Origin: an uncultured Marinosulfonomonas sp.
Lineage (GTDB): Bacteria > Pseudomonadota > Alphaproteobacteria > Rhodobacterales > Rhodobacteraceae
Direction: 5' to 3'
Length of the DNA: 7,828 nucleotides
NCBI GenBank assembly: GCA_947311455.1
Contig: CAMZKY010000277.1
Span: forward strand, 1 to 7,828
Below the pieces are notes generated by a model. It was not told where the DNA came from and did no database searches. It was given only the letters and a program-made list of their open reading frames with translations. This document shows positions 6,094 through 7,828 of the stretch, one piece after another. Positions within the stretch are counted from its first letter, which is position 1; each line of letters begins with the position of its first letter. The position numbers and the translations under genes were made by a program.

Positions 6094-6573
6094 ATGAATA
6101 GATTAGTCCAAACATTTAAGAGCCGTCTAATAAACCTGAAAATATATTTCCTATTTATGAGCACACAATTATCACGCGCTGGATGTTTGGGCGCTTTGGT
6201 TATGTTCGTAATGTTTTCGTTCGCGCTAATGTCGGTGTGTATTCTCCCCTATCTAGGGGTTCCTCTGCCTGCTGATCTTTTTGACGAGGATAAAACTACA
6301 TCTAATATGGATGCTAGCGTTTTACTTGTGCTCCCCATGATTTGGCTTATAGGAACCCTTTTGTGGGGCAAGATCAAGTTTGGGAATAGAACAAATGCGT
6401 TGGTGGCGCTTTTACATCGCCGTGATCCGCGATCTACTGCCTATTGGATGAAGAATTGGGATAGAGGCCAGTATTCACCAGGCGCTTTTTTGTGGTTTTT
6501 GGCGGTGATTGGTTGGGCTATTATTCTTCTTGTACCGTTGGGTTTGTTTGGTTTGTTGGTCGGGCTTGACTAG
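6094..6573 (+). CDS. Small three-helix membrane protein, family not recognised
   Basis: 159 residues with three strong hydrophobic segments, near 31-54, 74-91 and 131-157. The first loop is acidic (PADLFDEDKTTS) and the second is basic and polar (KIKFGNRTNALVALLHRRDPRSTAYWMKNWDRG shortened here in meaning: rich in Arg, Lys and Trp). The tail ends at the last helix. I recognise no family and assign no function; it is probably an inner-membrane protein. The start at 6094 has no good ribosome binding site, and ATG 6157 (residue 22) is a fair alternative that removes a basic leader. The leuB terminator lies 19 bases upstream, so it should need its own promoter, but none is clear. The coding sequence is visibly more AT-rich than leuB and the next gene, which fits a recently gained or fast-evolving gene. 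The long open frame with orderly helices argues that it is real. Confidence 0.6.
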   Translation: MNRLVQTFKSRLINLKIYFLFMSTQLSRAGCLGALVMFVMFSFALMSVCILPYLGVPLPADLFDEDKTTSNMDASVLLVLPMIWLIGTLLWGKIKFGNRTNALVALLHRRDPRSTAYWMKNWDRGQYSPGAFLWFLAVIGWAIILLVPLGLFGLLVGLD

Positions 6574-6599
6574 CTTTGAAATTGCAAAGTGTTAGCGCA

Positions 6600-6637
6600 T
6601 TGATTGTCCTACTCCCCTAGGGCAGTAGAACAATCAA
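6600..6637. repeat. 38-bp imperfect inverted repeat
   Basis: TTGATTGT (6600-6607) pairs with ACAATCAA (6630-6637). After a C/A mismatch, CTACT (6609-6613) pairs with AGTAG (6624-6628), and the centre holds CCCTAGGG (6615-6622). No T-run follows on the plus strand, so it is a poor intrinsic terminator. It sits midway between the small membrane protein gene and the FemAB-like gene and could be an operator or an RNA hairpin. A smaller CTTTG/CAAAG hairpin (6574-6589) lies right after the stop at 6573. Confidence 0.5.
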
Positions 6638-6687
6638 ATCCGCGTTTGTAGCCTTGACCTCGGCTGGGAACACGTCATTCTACCGAG

Positions 6688-7828
6688 ATGTCCGATCTGG
6701 AAATCATAGTGAGCGCAGAGCCGTTTTTGGCAAATATCACTCCGCAAAAATGGGATGCCTGCGCCTGTCCGGAATCCGCAGATGGTGCGCGTCCGATTGA
6801 TCCGTTCACCACCTATCGTTTTCTGAGTGCGCTTGAAACCAGCGGATCGGTGGGGCACGGCACCGGCTGGCAGCCCCATTATCTGATTGCGCGCCAAGAC
6901 GGTGAAATCATCGCCACTGCGCCGTGTTACGCCAAATCGCATTCGCAAGGTGAATATGTTTTCGATCATTCATGGGCCGATGCCTATCAGCGGGCAGGGG
7001 GTCACTATTATCCAAAACTGCAAATTGCTGTGCCGTTCACCCCGGTTACGGGGCGGCGATTGCTTACCAAACCTGAATACGAGGTTTCGGGTGCAAATGC
7101 GTTGTTGCAGGCGGCAATTCAAGTGGCCCAAAACAAGCAATTGTCGTCGATACACATTACTTTTTGCACCGAAGAGGAAAGCAAGTTAACGCAAAATATA
7201 GGTTTGATGCCGCGCATTGGTCAGCAATTTCACTGGCTGAACAAAGGCTACAAAAGCTTTGACGATTTCACCGCTGATTTATCGTCGCGCAAGCGCAAGA
7301 ATATCCGCCGCGAACGGGCTAAGGCGCAGGGATTTGGCGGAGAAATCCATGCTTTTTCCGGAGATGAAATTACCCAAGAGCACCTGGATGCCTTTTGGCA
7401 GTTTTACCAAGATACAGGCGCGCGCAAATGGGGCACGCCTTATCTGGCCCGCGGGTTCTTTGATCTGGAAACCGTTGATCTACGCAATGATATACTGCTG
7501 GTTCTGGCACGGCGCGAAGGGAGGTGGGTGGCGGGGGCCTTGAATTTTATCGGGGCGGACACGCTATTTGGCCGCTATTGGGGTTGCACAGAACATCATC
7601 CCGCCCTGCATTTTGAACTGTGCTATTATCGCGCTATTGAATATGCGATAGAACACGGCCTCGGTAAAATCGAGGCCGGCGCACAGGGCGAGCACAAATT
7701 GGCGCGTGGCTATTTACCTGTTGCGACCCACTCAGCCCACTGGATTGCCAATGACGGGTTTCGCGATGCGGTGGCGCAATTTTTGGAACACGAGCGCGAG
7801 GCCATAGGGGAAGACATCGAGATCATGA
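6688..7828 (+). CDS. FemAB-like GNAT-fold protein (PF04339/DUF482 type), 3'-partial
   Basis: 380 codons from ATG 6688, open to the window end, so the C-terminus is missing. Typical members I recall are slightly longer, so probably little is lost. The frame is closed upstream by TGA at 6655. Features of the family annotated as 'peptidoglycan biosynthesis/recognition' or GNAT N-acetyltransferase are clear: FDHSWADAYQRAGG (92-105), YYPKLQIAVPFTPVTGRRLL (107-126), SSRKRKNIRRER (199-210), GRYWGC (295-300), LHFELCYYRAIEYAIE (307-322) and AGAQGEHKLARGYLP (330-344). No signal peptide or helix is seen, so it is cytosolic. FemAB relatives transfer aminoacyl groups from aminoacyl-tRNA in wall synthesis; for this branch the donor and acceptor are unknown to me. 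The ribosome binding site is weak; GTG 6709 (also in frame) is less likely. Codon use matches leuB, unlike the gene before it. Any gene beginning past the right edge is unseen. Confidence 0.92.
   Translation, partial: MSDLEIIVSAEPFLANITPQKWDACACPESADGARPIDPFTTYRFLSALETSGSVGHGTGWQPHYLIARQDGEIIATAPCYAKSHSQGEYVFDHSWADAYQRAGGHYYPKLQIAVPFTPVTGRRLLTKPEYEVSGANALLQAAIQVAQNKQLSSIHITFCTEEESKLTQNIGLMPRIGQQFHWLNKGYKSFDDFTADLSSRKRKNIRRERAKAQGFGGEIHAFSGDEITQEHLDAFWQFYQDTGARKWGTPYLARGFFDLETVDLRNDILLVLARREGRWVAGALNFIGADTLFGRYWGCTEHHPALHFELCYYRAIEYAIEHGLGKIEAGAQGEHKLARGYLPVATHSAHWIANDGFRDAVAQFLEHEREAIGEDIEIM

Noticed and set aside
6574..6687. Possible tRNA or small RNA from the paired arms
   Set aside because: No cloverleaf, no T-arm GTTCRA-type motif and no CCA end; only simple inverted repeats are visible.
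6887..7543. Two shorter plus-strand frames (6887-7189 and 7259-7543) as separate genes
   Set aside because: Both overlap the continuous frame from 6688 that carries the FemAB-like motifs end to end.
1..7828. CRISPR array, insertion sequence, phage or toxin-antitoxin genes
   Set aside because: No spaced direct repeats, transposase or integrase motifs, or paired small toxin/antitoxin frames were seen on either strand.

Overview
The window reads as chromosomal DNA of an alphaproteobacterium. It most resembles the Rhodobacterales/Roseobacter group: base composition is moderate, and several products have the look of families common there (the leuB type, the FemAB-like acetyltransferase, and a secreted endonuclease/exonuclease/phosphatase protein with a DxDxDG insert). 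This placement rests on remembered family features, not on a search. No insertion sequence, CRISPR array, tRNA or rRNA was seen.

Left part (1-2034, + strand): a six-helix membrane protein of unknown function, whose reading frame is open to the left edge, runs into an exported endonuclease/exonuclease/phosphatase (EEP) domain protein. The signal peptide of the second lies partly inside the end of the first. The only in-frame ATG/GTG/TTG starts before it (GTG 793, ATG 808) are more than 100 bases inside the upstream gene. The pair probably forms one transcript.

Middle part (2097-3856, - strand): a PPP-type metallophosphoesterase and an atypical NAD(P)-binding extended SDR protein. Between them lies a 176-base spacer with a perfect 20-bp palindrome inside a 35-bp inverted repeat. 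The SDR gene is divergent from a LysR-type regulator (3951-4850, +), with a 94-bp symmetric spacer. This is the classical arrangement of a LysR regulator next to its target.

Right part (4908-7828, + strand): leuB (3-isopropylmalate dehydrogenase) is complete, with an intact active site and a strong rho-independent terminator. It is followed by a small, AT-richer three-helix membrane protein with no recognised family. Last comes a FemAB-like (PF04339/DUF482-type) GNAT-fold protein that runs off the right edge.

Only leuB has a firmly known pathway role (leucine biosynthesis). The LysR/SDR pair probably forms a small regulatory unit. The remaining genes are conserved-hypothetical or only broadly classified. 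I see no convincing new multi-gene system. The points most worth a second look are the EEP start and degenerate active site, the palindrome at 2912-2946, the SDR protein lacking the YxxxK motif, and the unexplained membrane protein at 6094-6573.
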